Source: Heliocybe sulcata
Lineage: Eukaryota; Basidiomycota; Agaricomycetes; Gloeophyllales; Gloeophyllaceae
DNA length: 64,000 nt
Assembly: GCA_004369045.1 (NCBI GenBank)
Contig: ML213513.1
Span: 1-64,000 of the forward strand
Direction of reading: 5' to 3'
Shown: positions 32,003 to 43,034 of the stretch, piece after piece
How positions within the stretch are numbered: position 1 is the first letter of the stretch
Layout: every line of letters begins with the position of its first letter
Program-made: the position numbers and the translations under genes
Notes under the pieces: model-generated
What the model was told of the DNA's origin: nothing
The model's database searches: none
Seen by the model: the letters and a program-made list of their open reading frames with translations, nothing else

Positions 32003-34063
32003 TCTCGCAGGCGAATGTGCAGCAGCTTACTGCGACTGACTCCTAAGTCGCGGTGTCGTATTCTAAGCATTCCGTCGCTGACTAGGACTGGCCACCCCCA
32101 GCCTCGCGAGCTTCGACGTACTCTGCGCGGACAAGACGGGGACGCTCAAGGCAGACCAGCTGTCGGTAAACGAGCTCTGCGCGGCGGGGTGTGTGGATCT
32201 CAACTGCATGCTCACGAGCAGTCAAAATAGTAAGGCGCTCGGCGCGATTCAGGTGACGGTGGTGACGCTACTATCTAAGAGGCGTGGGGCGTTAATATTG
32301 ATAGATCAAGACAGCCGCGCTGATTAGCTTGGCTGCAGGCAGTGGAGATGCTGCAAGGTTGGTGGATGACGCACTCGCTCAAGCCGTTCGACCTGTGAGC
32401 AAGCCGATCTCTACGGACGTGTAAAAAGACGGGAAGCGGTGGATTGTTGCGAAGGGGGCGTGATGATGCGTATGATTCGATAGGGTATTGGGTCTGGCGG
32501 ACGCTAATCAGGAGCTGCATGAGAGTTATAAGCAGCGGACGCAGGAGTTTGCGAAGAGCGGGCTCATGGTGTTCGGGTGGCGTGATAGGAGCAGGGAGAC
32601 GAGTGGCAAGTCCTGGCGCTGTTGCCTATGTATGTCTGTTCCAATTATCGCTCCTCTTCTGGGATCTGATGTGGTGCGGGTATCTGTAGCTTCGATGCGC
32701 CGCATTCGGATACTGCTCAGGTGCGCCTAAGTGCCTCTGTCGCTTGAGAGAGATAGAAGTGCAGATGGCCTGGTGGAGACGATTTCGGAGGGGAGTAGTC
32801 TCCGGTGGCGATTGTTATCGAGATGTGCAAACAGCTTGCGCTAGGACAAACGTGTACAATTCGCAGCGGCCGATGACGGGGGGATGTCGGGGTCGGATGT
32901 GCGTGATTTTGTGGAGAACGTGGACGGGTTCGCGGAGTGGCGCCGGAGCACAATTATCAGGTAGTGGAGATGCTGCATGATTAAGTTCGACTGCGATGAC
33001 GACATGCTGTTAACGATGCATTGTCTTTGAAGAAGGTGGGCATCCCTCGTATATGCTGGATGATGTGAGGCTGATTGGAGATTCGACAGGTGGACTGTGG
33101 TATCGCTGTCGAGGGGGCCACGGACGTCTTGGATGGGGAGTTCCTGAACGAGGTTCTCTCGACTATTACCACGCCTGTCCAGGTGGCTCGTCAGATCTTC
33201 CACCGGATGGGAGGGTAAGCGAATGCGATGTCGAATATGAACTCTGGTCATCTGACACGAGCTTGCAGCTTCCTCGTCTGCCGCATTGCACTGTGTGTGC
33301 ACCTGGAGATCTATCTGGAAGTATCCTCGATTCATACCGGTTCTGACACAGGTAATGTAGCGCGCTCTCGATGGCCATCCTCAACGAGGCCACACGCGCC
33401 ACTCCAGTCGTCTTTAGAAAAGGTTTAGTTTTGTCACTCGCACAGCCGGGATGTGGAGGAGTGCATCTGGATAACGATATGCGACGTGGAAACTGAGGAT
33501 GTCGTTTAGCCGTCGTTGCAACTGGTTGACGTTATCGCAGCTATTGATATCCTCACCAGTATCTTTGCACTTTTCGGCTGATTGGCAGGCTCCTAGCCGC
33601 ATAATGGGTATGTTCCCAGTACTGTCGTGTCGCTGCGACGCTGACCTTGAGTTGTTTGGCAGACATGCTGATATCGGCACTGTGGTCCGTGAATTGGTGT
33701 ACATGATCCCGTCTCGAATATCCCATGGAGGAGACTGACGTTGCCGTCTCGCTACTTCATCGTGAACAACATTTTCGTAAGTTTCACTTATTATTCTGCG
33801 ACATCCCTATCACTGAACGCTTTCGATAGTGGCTCGACAATATCGGAAGGCAGAAGCGCGGTGTCAAGGACACGAAGCACGGGGACTTTATAACTAACCT
33901 CCGCCATGTCACTCTGCTTCATGAGCGCGGCGGGAATGGACACGAGGATCTAGCCCGAGTAAGGCTTTTTCTGTACACTGTTGGGTGCTTTGCTCACACC
34001 TTGTACAGGGCCGAGGCAGCGACGGGCGGGCAGCCCAAGGAGGAGAAGACGGAGAAGACGTAA
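32003..34063 (+). pseudogene. Decayed P-type H+-ATPase gene copy
   Basis: On the forward strand, fragments in the right order match exons 7-19 of the ATPase at 25350-29466: a QQLTATD-like remnant near 32020, VLCADKTGTLKADQLSVNEL near 32120-32180, an ANQELHESYKQRTQEF piece near 32500-32550, GMSGSDVRDF near 32880, HRMGG near 33200, and a C-terminal [10 protein letters not shown] ending at 34061-34063. Several exons are shortened or missing, and frames are broken many times. Its DKTGT region differs enough from the intact gene to suggest an older, separate paralogue. It is tail to tail with the membrane-protein gene at 34407-36138. Confidence 0.88.
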
Positions 34064-34406
34064 AGGCAATAAGTTGTACGATATACCATCCAAGGCATAT
34101 TTTTCTAGATTCGGATCTTGGAAAAGGACATGGACAGTATTGTACGATCAGTCTATGTAGCGGACGTTAGATTTGTACGAGTGTAACATGTTGATTTCAA
34201 TACTCGTGCTGTGGAACGTTTCATGGAGGAGATCTCATTAATCATTGGACAGTAGGTCGTGGGTCGTCATTGTATGTTAACGTCTTCCTCCGACACCCTC
34301 GAGCCCTTCATTCGGGGCACAGAAAATTTGGGACCTCGTATCCGTGGCCACCAAAAATTGTTCTAGGAATAAAGAAGGAATCGTACAGCCTGGTGTACAC
34401 GTAACA

Positions 34407-36138
34407 TTAAATATGGGGGATGTAGTCCGTCCAAGAGACCGTACGGTACGCGGCAGCCGGGAGGGAGCTCAGGGCAAGAAAAGCGATGGTGAGAAGTGTA
34501 ATGCGTGCCGCGATATAGATGAAAATCTCTGCCACGATAACACAAACCGTTAAAGCATCTAAAATGCTTCCCATCCAAGCCGGCAGAGCGGCCTCAAGCT
34601 GAAGCTGAAGGCCGGCAGCTATGACCACGGTAAAGACGGTGAGAAGAGGCAGGCACGTGATTGCGAGTGAACAGCCCCTCCATAGGATCTGTTCCGTGTG
34701 CGAGGGGAATGCAAACGACCATCCGATGCAGTGAATCGCTCCGAACGCTGACGAGCAAGCGATTGCAATGAGGAGCAGGACCGGGGTGCCGTCCTGGCTA
34801 TTTCCGGAGTAGTACGGGTCAACGTGCTTGTCCTGTTCGTGAATCTCCCCCCCAGACATCATGTCCATCAGAGAAAATACTGGTTTGATGACGAGAAAAA
34901 AGGGAACCGCCAGCATACCCAGCCAATCGTTGTTATATTGCCGGTAGAGGTTGACAATCCCGTCAATGATCTTCTTCGGGGTTGACCGTAACCATCTCCA
35001 AAGTGTACCTCCCCACTTTTCATGATGGCCAGGAGGGAAAGTCGGAGGGTGGACAAACTGTTCGACAGCGACATCGGTGCCCCGTGATGATCGCACGACT
35101 CTGCCGATAGCATAGGGACAAGTAGCCGCTTTCGGCTTGTTCCACCAGAGCCCGTACACGACGGCATTGAGTGTGGCAAACGCACACGTAGCGAGCTCCA
35201 GCTCCGTCAGAGGAAGGTGCTGCACCCGGCGAGCGATGCACTGGACGAGGAACCAAGACGTCTGGAGGATAGCGAAACCCTTGGACAGCCAGTCGCCCTT
35301 GCTCTTGTCCTGGATCTCGTCCTTTGTGATGTCGGGAAAAGGGAGAGTCGATAGGTCGAGGCGAGGCTGGGTAGGCGTTCTGTGGATACTGTCCCAGTCA
35401 GAGGATAGTGACGCGTTCTCGAGAGGTAGTAGATGAATGGGGCCATTCCCAGCGTTGCCGCCGTTCTCGTGTATGACGCCCGGCGTTCCTAAAGAGGAGG
35501 CTGATGAGCGACGTTGGGCATGGCCGTCGCTCTCGCTGACGCCTCCTGGGGCTGAGTAAGCTCCATCCTTCACAGCAACCTTGCAGGCGCAGCTGGCACC
35601 GCATCTGCACTGATTGCCATCGCACTTTGATCCCAGCGTATCCAAATCTTCATAAGGGTTGACAACCCTCACCGCGTGGTCATCCTCAAAGATCACGAAC
35701 CCGCCCATAATAGCGAAAAACCCATGGGTCTGCGTCCACCCGTGCTTCTCTGCGGGACTAGGCTTGGCATCGTGCTACGCAGCGATGAAAGGCACACGCA
35801 CCCTTGTTCATCTCCGCCAGCTTACGCGACGCAAACCATTGCTTAGCTGCCCACACTACCACGCACTCGGGGGCAATGATGGCGTATACGGTCGTCAGCA
35901 CCTGTCGGCCCAGTATGCGCGCCCAGTGGGCGTCCTGCGGAGGGATGTTGGCGTGGATCGCCACCCAGGTGCAAGCGAGAATAGTTGCGACGCAGCTCCG
36001 TACGATACTGTACAGAGTGCGGCAGTTATCAATGTCCCTGCAAACATTGTCGGGCAAGGAAGACGAGGAGGCCGCCGCAAGCGCTGTGATCGTGCTCGAG
36101 GTAGCGGACAAAGAGTCGTTTGATGGAAAGAGATACAT
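34407..36138 (-). CDS. Multi-pass membrane protein, NCRTL/IPHI family (long form)
   Basis: Two exons, 36138-35802 and 35749-34407, close in phase and give 559 residues. The start MYLFPSNDSLS matches the copy at 57187. Motifs: CRDIDNCRTLYSIV, ACTWVAIHANIPP, IIAPECVVVWAAKQWFASR, HGWTQTHGFFAIMGGF, ILQTSWFLVQCIARR, LTELELATCAFATLNAVVYGLW, FGAIHCIGWSFAFPSHTEQILWRGCSLAITCLPLLT and YRTVSWTDYIPHI. After the MGGF motif it carries a soluble loop with a Cys cluster (CDGNQCRCGASCACK), absent from the two inverted-arm copies but kept in the truncated copy at 43035-44325. The long exon has no intron, unlike the arm copies. It looks intact; its function is unknown. Confidence 0.9.
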
Positions 36139-36600
36139 TTGTAGCCTGCGCGACAAAGTAGAATCAAGTCGCTTTTGACAGTGGAAAGGTGTGGAGGACG
36201 AGTAGGAGCGGGAAAAATATGTGTATTTGGCGTAGAGCGGCTGCGGGCTCCACAGCTGTTAGTTGATTGCACCCATCTGCAGGAACCCACGAGACCGTCA
36301 TCTCTCCAAGAAGTTCCTCACTTCTTCGTGATGGACAGATTAGCGCCCACCTATATATACAACAGTCCGAGTATGTTCCGTGCATGCCTAAACAGTATAC
36401 AGCCATGCGAGCAAACATAGCAGCCATGAGACACATATATCCTGGAAAGGCGCCAATGTCACGTACGTCACTAGGAGCCGCACGATATACTCATCAAGAT
36501 TATCCTCGACCACCTCCATGCATTGATCGTCTAGGAAGTGCATGCCGGCAGACGGGTAGTTCGGCACAATCCAGGATTATTCAGAAATTGAATGATATAT
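36139..36600. other. Upstream region of the long-form membrane-protein gene
   Basis: Promoter side of the gene at 34407-36138, up to the putative left edge of the retroelement. No separate gene is seen. Confidence 0.4.
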
Positions 36601-36931
36601 GACGTGGAACGAGACACGCAGGCTAGGTGCCTAACGGACTCGACGCGAGGCACGAGCGGCTTGAGCCCGTGCACCGCCAAGCTAGGAGCGGCCCACGCGA
36701 GTCTCGCGCGCGCTGGCTCGTGGCATCCACGCCTGTGGCGTGGTGCCAGGATCGTCCCCTCCCTTATAGTCCTGCCAGCGCGACGCGTCAGCCTTTCTCC
36801 TTGTCCCCCTTCGACTCTGCCAGGCTCGGGCAACTTTTTCGTTTTTCGTCCTCTTATACCCTTACTCCTTCACGCTTTACGCGTAGTCGTACTCTACAAC
36901 CTCGCATATATTTATCTCCGGTTATTTTAGT

Positions 36932-38344
36932 ATGACCCAGACACTCGGCTCATCCTCGCTTGGCGGTGGCGATGCCATCTTCCCGCCCAAAAATAAGAAG
37001 CCCTACACGACGGAGCATCTAGCCCGACTGGCGTGCCTATCCAGGGAACAGAAGGCAGAATTCAACAGGCTCATCAGTGTTAGGAATGCCTCCCGCGTAG
37101 AGAAGGAATCCCGCCGCGAGTCCGACAACTCGATCTCGCCAGCATCCTCTGTTGAATCTTTGATCGACATCCCGGAAGAAGAGGACGCGCCCTCACGCCC
37201 GAGCACGCCGAAGAACGGCAACAAGTTCCAGGCCGCGATGCACATGCTGGCGAGTCTTAGTCCTACTGTCTTTGATCATGTTATTGGTTTTGTCACTTCG
37301 AAAAGGAAGGCATCCGATGACTCAGATCTCGAAGAGCTCTCTGACCCCAAGAGGCCCAAGCTACTCACGACCGAGGGAGAAACCAAGATCACCCCCGGTG
37401 CGACGGTCCGCTATCTAGGCGTCCATCCGGAGATCGAACTTTTGATCAAACACAAGCAACATCTATGTCTCTCGCTCTTCACCAATGACGGCTTACGGAA
37501 GCTCGCCGAGGACGGCGATACTATGCCTAGGAAGAAACTCGCTTCCAAGATATCGATCATCGACGTCTCTCAGTTCAAAGACGAAGCCTTGTTGACCAAG
37601 GACGAGTTCCGTGAGGCCGTCGACGGAGCGATGATGGTCTTCACCGTGCTAGGCGACGCCTCTTACATCCAGCGATGGGACGACCATTGGAGTTGGTTCC
37701 TCAACTTGCCCGACTTCAAGGACAACTTCGACGCGGTTCTAGCTTGCGAGATCGAGCTTCGCCGCGAATACCGCACCTCGCCGTTCGAGTTTGACCCCAT
37801 CCATTACAACACTCGGTATCGCTCGAAGCTGGCGGACCTCCAACTGGCTCGAATGAAGCAGCTGGAGAGAGATATGCGTAGCTCGCTGGGAGGTAGGTCC
37901 TCAGGCCAGGGAGCTGGTCCTTCGAGAAACTCGGGTCCTCAGGTGAATGGGCGGCGCTTTGGCGGCATCGGCATTGGTGTGGGTGCGGTCGCCGGCGGTG
38001 CTGGTGCTGGCGGTGCAGGTGGGCGGTTTCCGGGAGGCAACGGGGGCGCTGGCCCGGTTCCTGTCTGCCTTATCTGCTCGCGTAAGGGCCATCTCATCTG
38101 GAACTGCACGGCAACACAATTCCCCGATGGCACCCCTCTCTTCTCCGAGACCAGAGGTCGCAACCTGCATCCCCGAGGCGGTGTCAAGGAGATCTGTCGA
38201 ATCTGGAACATCACCCGAGACGTTCTCAACAGATGCAACCACCACGTCAACGACCATGACAACAGGCTCCATTGTTGTTCCTTCTGCGGCGTTCATGACC
38301 ACCATGCGCTCTCCTGGACCTGCAGAAACGAGCCCCGCAATTGA
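36932..38344 (+). CDS. Gag-like protein of the YR retroelement
   Basis: A 470-residue frame. The N-terminal half is polar and probably helical; the middle is a globular region of about 200 residues; a Gly/Ala-rich linker then leads to a CCHC zinc knuckle, CLICSRKGHLIWNC, and a second Cys/His cluster ending HHALSWTC. This architecture is usual for the first protein of fungal YR elements, which packages element RNA. Confidence 0.82.
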   Translation: MTQTLGSSSLGGGDAIFPPKNKKPYTTEHLARLACLSREQKAEFNRLISVRNASRVEKESRRESDNSISPASSVESLIDIPEEEDAPSRPSTPKNGNKFQAAMHMLASLSPTVFDHVIGFVTSKRKASDDSDLEELSDPKRPKLLTTEGETKITPGATVRYLGVHPEIELLIKHKQHLCLSLFTNDGLRKLAEDGDTMPRKKLASKISIIDVSQFKDEALLTKDEFREAVDGAMMVFTVLGDASYIQRWDDHWSWFLNLPDFKDNFDAVLACEIELRREYRTSPFEFDPIHYNTRYRSKLADLQLARMKQLERDMRSSLGGRSSGQGAGPSRNSGPQVNGRRFGGIGIGVGAVAGGAGAGGAGGRFPGGNGGAGPVPVCLICSRKGHLIWNCTATQFPDGTPLFSETRGRNLHPRGGVKEICRIWNITRDVLNRCNHHVNDHDNRLHCCSFCGVHDHHALSWTCRNEPRN

Positions 38345-38426
38345 GTCACCTTCGGCTCCTTCTATCAACACCTGCTCTGCCTGCCGCTCTACTTCTTGCC
38401 ACTCTCGCTTAGACGACTCTTGCTGA

Positions 38427-40337
38427 TCACGAATTTCTAATCGAATTTGCACGCCTTACGACGCTGATGCCTTCGACGCCTTACTACAGCAACATAATCT
38501 GGTCGACGAGCACCCCGATCTTGTACAGAAACTTAAGAACGGTTTTCCCATGGGCGACTTTCCGTCACAGCCCAACCATAGCAACATATTCCCCAATCAC
38601 CCGACTTGCATTCCCTACGCCGAGGAGATCAACACGTACCTACATGAAGAGGAAGCGGCTGGCCGAATGAGCGGCCCGTTCACTCGAGAACAAGTGGAGG
38701 CGATCATAGGGCCCTTCCAGTGCTCCCCGCTCACGGTCTCTGTGCAGCCACAAGGGCCTGGCGAGCCCGACAAGATCCGCATCTGCCGCAACCTCTCAAA
38801 AAGCATGCGAGAGTGCCCCTCAACGAACGACTTCATCGATACAGACAAGTTCCCCACGAGATTCGGGTCAGCACATGAGGTCGCACAAATAGTAAGTCCC
38901 TTCGCTTTGCCGAGGACGTTCGAGTCCTTCGCCGCTGGAGGCCATAGCCCGTTACTGGACGTTCGAGTCCCTGCCGCTAGAGGCCATTGTTTGTCGTCGG
39001 ACGCTCGAGTCCCCCTTGCCGCTAGAGGCCTTCGTCTCTGTCGGGCGTTCGAGTCCCACCATGGCATTGCTCTCGTCGTCGCGTCGCTCTCGTCGCCCGG
39101 TCTCGCTACCCTGCTGTCGCTTAGATCAGACGCTCATAGACTGCCTTAGATATCGACGGCTCCGCCGGGCACCCAGGCAATGACATTGGACATCGCGAAA
39201 TTCCATCACACCTGCCCAATCCACCCAGCACACAAACCATGGTTCGTGGTCCAAAGCACGGAGGGTTTCTGGGTGGACCACACTTGCCCATTCGGCTGCT
39301 GCTCGTCGGAGAGCAACGCAGGCTCGATCGCGAACGCGGCTCTGGATATCTGGAAGGCCGCTGGGGTTGGTCCCTCCGTGAAGTGGGTCAATGATCTTGT
39401 AACGTTTCGATTCCTCTTACATGTGGCTGCGGACAGCTCGGCCGCCTATCCTTATGATCGCACTTCGGCCCTCGAGCGCATTGCGTCGCTCCGTATACCT
39501 TGGCATCGCGATAAGGGGCAGGACTTCGGCCCGACCTTCGTCTACCTCGGTCTTTTCTGGGATATCGAGGGCAAGACAGTCTGCCTTCCCGAGAAGAAGC
39601 ATCTGAAGTTTCTCGGGCGGGTCCAGATCTTCCTTCAGAAGTTCTCGAGGGCGCAGTGCCAGCTCAAGGATGTCATGAAGATGCAGGGTTCTTTATGCCA
39701 CATTGCCTTCGTATACCGCAATGGCCGCTCGCGCCTCCCCAACCTCACGAACTTCGTGGCGTCGTTTAAAAACAACCGGCTTGTGAAGCGCTTCCCGCCG
39801 CGCTCGATGATTTCGGACTTGAAGTGGTGGGCTAATCAGCTAGTCCTATCTGGAGTCTACCGTTTGCTTCGCAGCACCGGCCCTTTGATAGACCATCACA
39901 TCTTTGTCGACGCCTCGACGGACTGGGGTATTGGCGTGACTTGGGGCGATCGCTGGGATGCCTGGTGCACAACGCCGGGTTGGCGGGGACGGTTCCGCGA
40001 CATTGGCTGGCTCGAAGGCGTGGCCGTCAAGCTCGTCATCTACTTGCTCGAGGAGCAAGGCATCGAGAACGCCACGATCCTGGTCCACTCTGACAACCAG
40101 GGGATCATCGGCGCCTTTGACAAAGGCCGCAGTCGTAACTTCGAGGTGAACCTATCAATTAGGCATGCCGCGGTTGTGCTAGCGACCCGCAATATTTCCC
40201 TGGTGCTCGAATACGTCGAGTCCGAAGAGAACCCCACTGACCGCATCTCGCGCGGAGATCTGGGCGCGGTGGCTTCTCGCATCCGCTCCCGCTTTAAGCT
40301 CCCGAAGGAGCTTGCCTCGTTCTTGACCCATGTTTAG
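38427..40337 (+). CDS. Reverse transcriptase and RNase H of the YR retroelement
   Basis: The N-terminal part includes IRICRNLSKSMRECPSTND. Reverse-transcriptase motifs of the YR type follow (TLDIAKFHHTCPI, SNAGSIANAALDIWKAAGVG), then an RNase H region (IFVDASTDWGIGVTWG, ATILVHSDNQGIIGAF, YVESEENPTDRISRG). A GTAAGT...TTAG segment at 38891-39148 has the look of a spliced intron of the kind known in this family. The protein copies element RNA into DNA. Confidence 0.82.
38914..39060 (+). repeat. About 43-bp tandem repeat inside the retroelement intron
   Basis: Units begin at 38914, 38957, 38999 and (partial) 39043, each with ggacgttcgagtccc or a close variant followed by gccgctagaggcc. Unit lengths are 43, 42 and 44 bases. 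The repeat lies wholly within the putative intron at 38891-39148. Confidence 0.85.
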
Positions 40338-40446
40338 GTCGGGCGTTTAGGTATCTCTTTGCCATGTTGCATTCGCTCACATTATATTCTATAGATTTCG
40401 CCGCCATAGTGAAGCGGCAGGACGTCCTGTCGCGGCTACCAGCGAG

Positions 40447-41724
40447 GTGCGCAAACCCCCGCCAACCACCAGCAGGCCTGCTGAACGGCCTGGGGTTCTC
40501 GCACCACCGCGCTCGTCTGGTATCCGAAAAGGTCGCAAGCCGCGGGCAGACTGCGACATTGCCCCCAGTCCCTATCGTCCCCACGTCGCCGCTGTTGATC
40601 GGCTGCGAGCATGGACATCCCCTCACTCCACCTGCCTAGACTCCCGACTTCGCCTGGAGCTGTCGCCGGGAACCGCGAATGCGGTACAACACCTCCTATT
40701 CACAGCACTAGAGCCTTCGACGCTCACTACCTATGGTGCCGGCCTTCTTAGATTTCACCAGTTTTGTGACAGTGAAGGGATCCCCGAGTCCTCTCGTATG
40801 CCAGCCTCCCGCTACCTTCTGGCCGGTTTCGTTGCTCACCACGCAGGAGCAGTCTCAGGCGGCACCCTCTCCGGCTGGCTGACCGGCCTCCATGCCTGGC
40901 ACGACGTCAACGATGCACCCTGGCACGGTGACTCCCACTTTGTTTCGCTGGTCCGGACCTCAGCATCGAAGCACGCACCGCTCTCCTCCCGCCGTGCGCA
41001 GCGGGCCCCGGTGACGATCGAGCATCTCTTGGCGCTGGAGCTCTTCCTCAGCCCGGACAATCCCAGAGACTGTGCGGTCCTCGCTGTCGCCCTCGTCGCA
41101 TTCTGGGGCTGCTGCTGCCTTGGCGAACTGACCGTTCCTTCTCGCTCGGCCTTCGACCGTCGCCGGCACGTTGCTATGGCCCCTCGGCCCGTATTCAAGT
41201 CTCTCCCCTGCAGTGTCGAGTCAGCGCTCTTTACGATACCATTCGGCAAGGTGGAGAAGGAGTCGGGTGCTCACATCTCGCTCACTGGGAGGAATCTCCT
41301 CTGCCCCGTGCGCGCCTTGCGCCACCACCTGGATCTCAACTCGCGCGTGCCAGACAACGCCCCGCTCTTCGCGTACGCGACCGCTGATGAAGGCTGGATG
41401 CCCATGACGAAGTCGGCCTTCCTTGGCCGCTGCAAGGAGGCCTGGGACCCGCTGCGTCTGTCACGCGTGTCTGGGCACAGCTTCCGTATCGGCGGCACTA
41501 CTGAACTTCTCTTAGCGGGAGTCCCCCCCGAAACCGTTGCAGCCCAGGGCCGTTGGAGGTCGCTTGCTTTCCTCCTGTACTGGCGGCGCCTCGAGGATCT
41601 CCTCCCCCTCACCATCTCGAAATCATATGATAGATCCCGCATCGCTATGCTTAAGTCTGACTTCGACGCATACCGTGTTCGTAATAACCTGCCCGCTGAT
41701 ATTCCCGATAGTCTCGTCGCATAA
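40447..41724 (+). CDS. Tyrosine recombinase of the YR retroelement
   Basis: A frame of up to 425 residues after the RNase H frame; the true start is uncertain. An N-terminal SAM-like core-binding region (LTTYGAGLLRFHQFC) precedes the catalytic domain, in which the CCCLGELTVPSR, GHSFRIGGTTELLLAGV and GRWRSLAFLLYWRR blocks are visible. These are the hallmarks of the phage-integrase-like enzymes that insert DIRS/Ngaro-type circular DNA without target-site duplication. Confidence 0.85.
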   Translation: MRKPPPTTSRPAERPGVLAPPRSSGIRKGRKPRADCDIAPSPYRPHVAAVDRLRAWTSPHSTCLDSRLRLELSPGTANAVQHLLFTALEPSTLTTYGAGLLRFHQFCDSEGIPESSRMPASRYLLAGFVAHHAGAVSGGTLSGWLTGLHAWHDVNDAPWHGDSHFVSLVRTSASKHAPLSSRRAQRAPVTIEHLLALELFLSPDNPRDCAVLAVALVAFWGCCCLGELTVPSRSAFDRRRHVAMAPRPVFKSLPCSVESALFTIPFGKVEKESGAHISLTGRNLLCPVRALRHHLDLNSRVPDNAPLFAYATADEGWMPMTKSAFLGRCKEAWDPLRLSRVSGHSFRIGGTTELLLAGVPPETVAAQGRWRSLAFLLYWRRLEDLLPLTISKSYDRSRIAMLKSDFDAYRVRNNLPADIPDSLVA

Positions 41725-41889
41725 GTACCATGTTTATTCGTTGTCGCTGCTCTCACGCTTTTGTACGCTCGCTGTCCCGCTGTCGCTTATGTTATCTGTT
41801 ATTAGCTGCACATGTCATATGAATTGCACTGCCTTCACGCTGTCTCTCAAGGGTTCCTTCCAGAGCCTCACCTCTGGGTTGGGGTAGCC

Positions 41890-42091
41890 GTTTCGGCCTT
41901 GGCCGAAACCCGGCTGTTGTGAGCCTTCGGCTCTGGTTGGGTGTAGCCCGGGTTTCGTCCGGCAGCAGAAACGATGCGTTTCTGCCCACCCTCGCGCTCA
42001 GTGCCTCGGTGCGGCTTCCGATTGGCTGCCACACATCTGTGGCCTTCAGCCACATCGGCATCTCGGCAAGCCCAACGGCCTTCGGCCGTTG
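41890..42091 (+). repeat. Array of short hairpins in the retroelement 3' trailer
   Basis: Five hairpin sites occur within 200 bases: 41890-41909 (9-bp stem, loop tt), 41921-41933 (5-bp stem, loop ttc), 41965-41985 (9-bp stem, loop atg), 42028-42054 (two mutually exclusive 6-bp stems) and 42073-42091 (8-bp stem, loop ttc). The stems differ in sequence while loop size stays at 2-5 bases. A comparable interrupted hairpin sits in the 5' leader at 36721-36748. Confidence 0.85.
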
Positions 42092-42220
42092 CCGCACCAG
42101 GCCCTCCCCAACCCAGCGAAATCGTATCCAACAGTGTCGATTTCGTGTCGTATCATTCACTCCTATTCTACTGGCCGACTTCCTCTCCTCGCTCCTTGCC
42201 CGCTCCCTAGCTTGGCCTCA

Positions 42221-42524
42221 GGTTTGGCCCCAAATAATAGAGCGATGCGACGAATAGAGTGGACATGCAGCTTCAAGGTTTCGGCTGGATGTGCACCGGA
42301 GACTAAAAATGGTGGGCTCAGATTGACTGGGGTGAAGAGGGATTGAGCGATGGGAGAGAGCGTACCCATGCTCACCACTTCCTCAAAGGCGACCAGCATT
42401 CAGTATGACGCTTTGTGTGCGAGTCTCTTGTCGCAAACTGATGCAAGACGACCGAACCATCTCAGCGCAACGACATCGACGCTTTACTCCACTGCCTGAA
42501 GGGATGAGTTGACGGTGTGAGCGA
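42221..42524. other. Spacer right of the retroelement
   Basis: No gene or clear repeat. It contains the stretch acgacatcgacgctttact (about 42467-42486), which has weak echoes near 45900, 49790 and 63580. Confidence 0.4.
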
Positions 42525-43000
42525 CGTCAAGGCCACAGACCTGATTGAGGGCGCTCGACAACAATTGCGCGTTGACAGTAACAGGGAGTCGGTTGTCGTC
42601 GAAGTGGCTCATCGTTGCGTGTGAGCCGCCGGGTCATCCGACAGAGTGCTGTGTCGGCACGCGAAACGTCACAGAAAAGTGCAGCAGTGTGTTTCATGTA
42701 CAGGTCCTGTGGATGTCGCGACGTGTGATATACCTGTAGCAGCGAAATACCCGGCATGGGAATAGCAGCATGCAGCATATGGAATCCTACAACGCAAAAA
42801 TCGAGGCCGGCCAATCGCAGGGCGACGTTGCTAACTAACAAGTGGCGCGACTACGAGTCAGTGCAGAGGACGCCGCTCTATAGATATGTAAAGACTGGAT
42901 GTTGAAAGTCATGCTGAAGAGCACTAAGTAGTGACGGCATCGAGGACAGATTCCCGAGTCCGTGGTAGTATCGTGCAAGTACGAAGTTGTTATATTCATG
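42525..43000 (-). repeat. Dispersed repeat R6, reverse copy
   Basis: About 475 bp matches 49205-49725 in inverted orientation and, in part, 63240-63500. Shared stretches include acttgcacgatac, agcaacgtcg, ctgcgattggccggc, cacaggacctgtaca and gccgacacagcac. It lies just downstream of the truncated membrane-protein gene. I saw no coding capacity or clean terminal repeats. Confidence 0.75.
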
Positions 43001-43034
43001 AACAACGGACCGTACAGCCTGGTGTGTACATAAA

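Larger units (their letters stand above)
36600..42220 (+). mobile_element. Tyrosine-recombinase (DIRS/Ngaro-like) retroelement
   Basis: Three long forward frames in order encode a Gag-like protein, a reverse transcriptase with RNase H, and a tyrosine recombinase. That order, with a tyrosine recombinase in place of a DDE integrase, defines the YR retroelements common in basidiomycetes. The frames are long, so the copy looks whole or nearly so and probably young. The outer limits are approximate: I could not see terminal repeats with confidence. The 5' leader and the 3' trailer both contain compact hairpins. The element lies between two membrane-protein gene copies. Confidence 0.85.

Noticed and set aside
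38891-39149. CRISPR-like array suggested by the 43-bp tandem units
   Set aside because: The units are contiguous tandem repeats without unique spacers, inside a eukaryotic retroelement intron.
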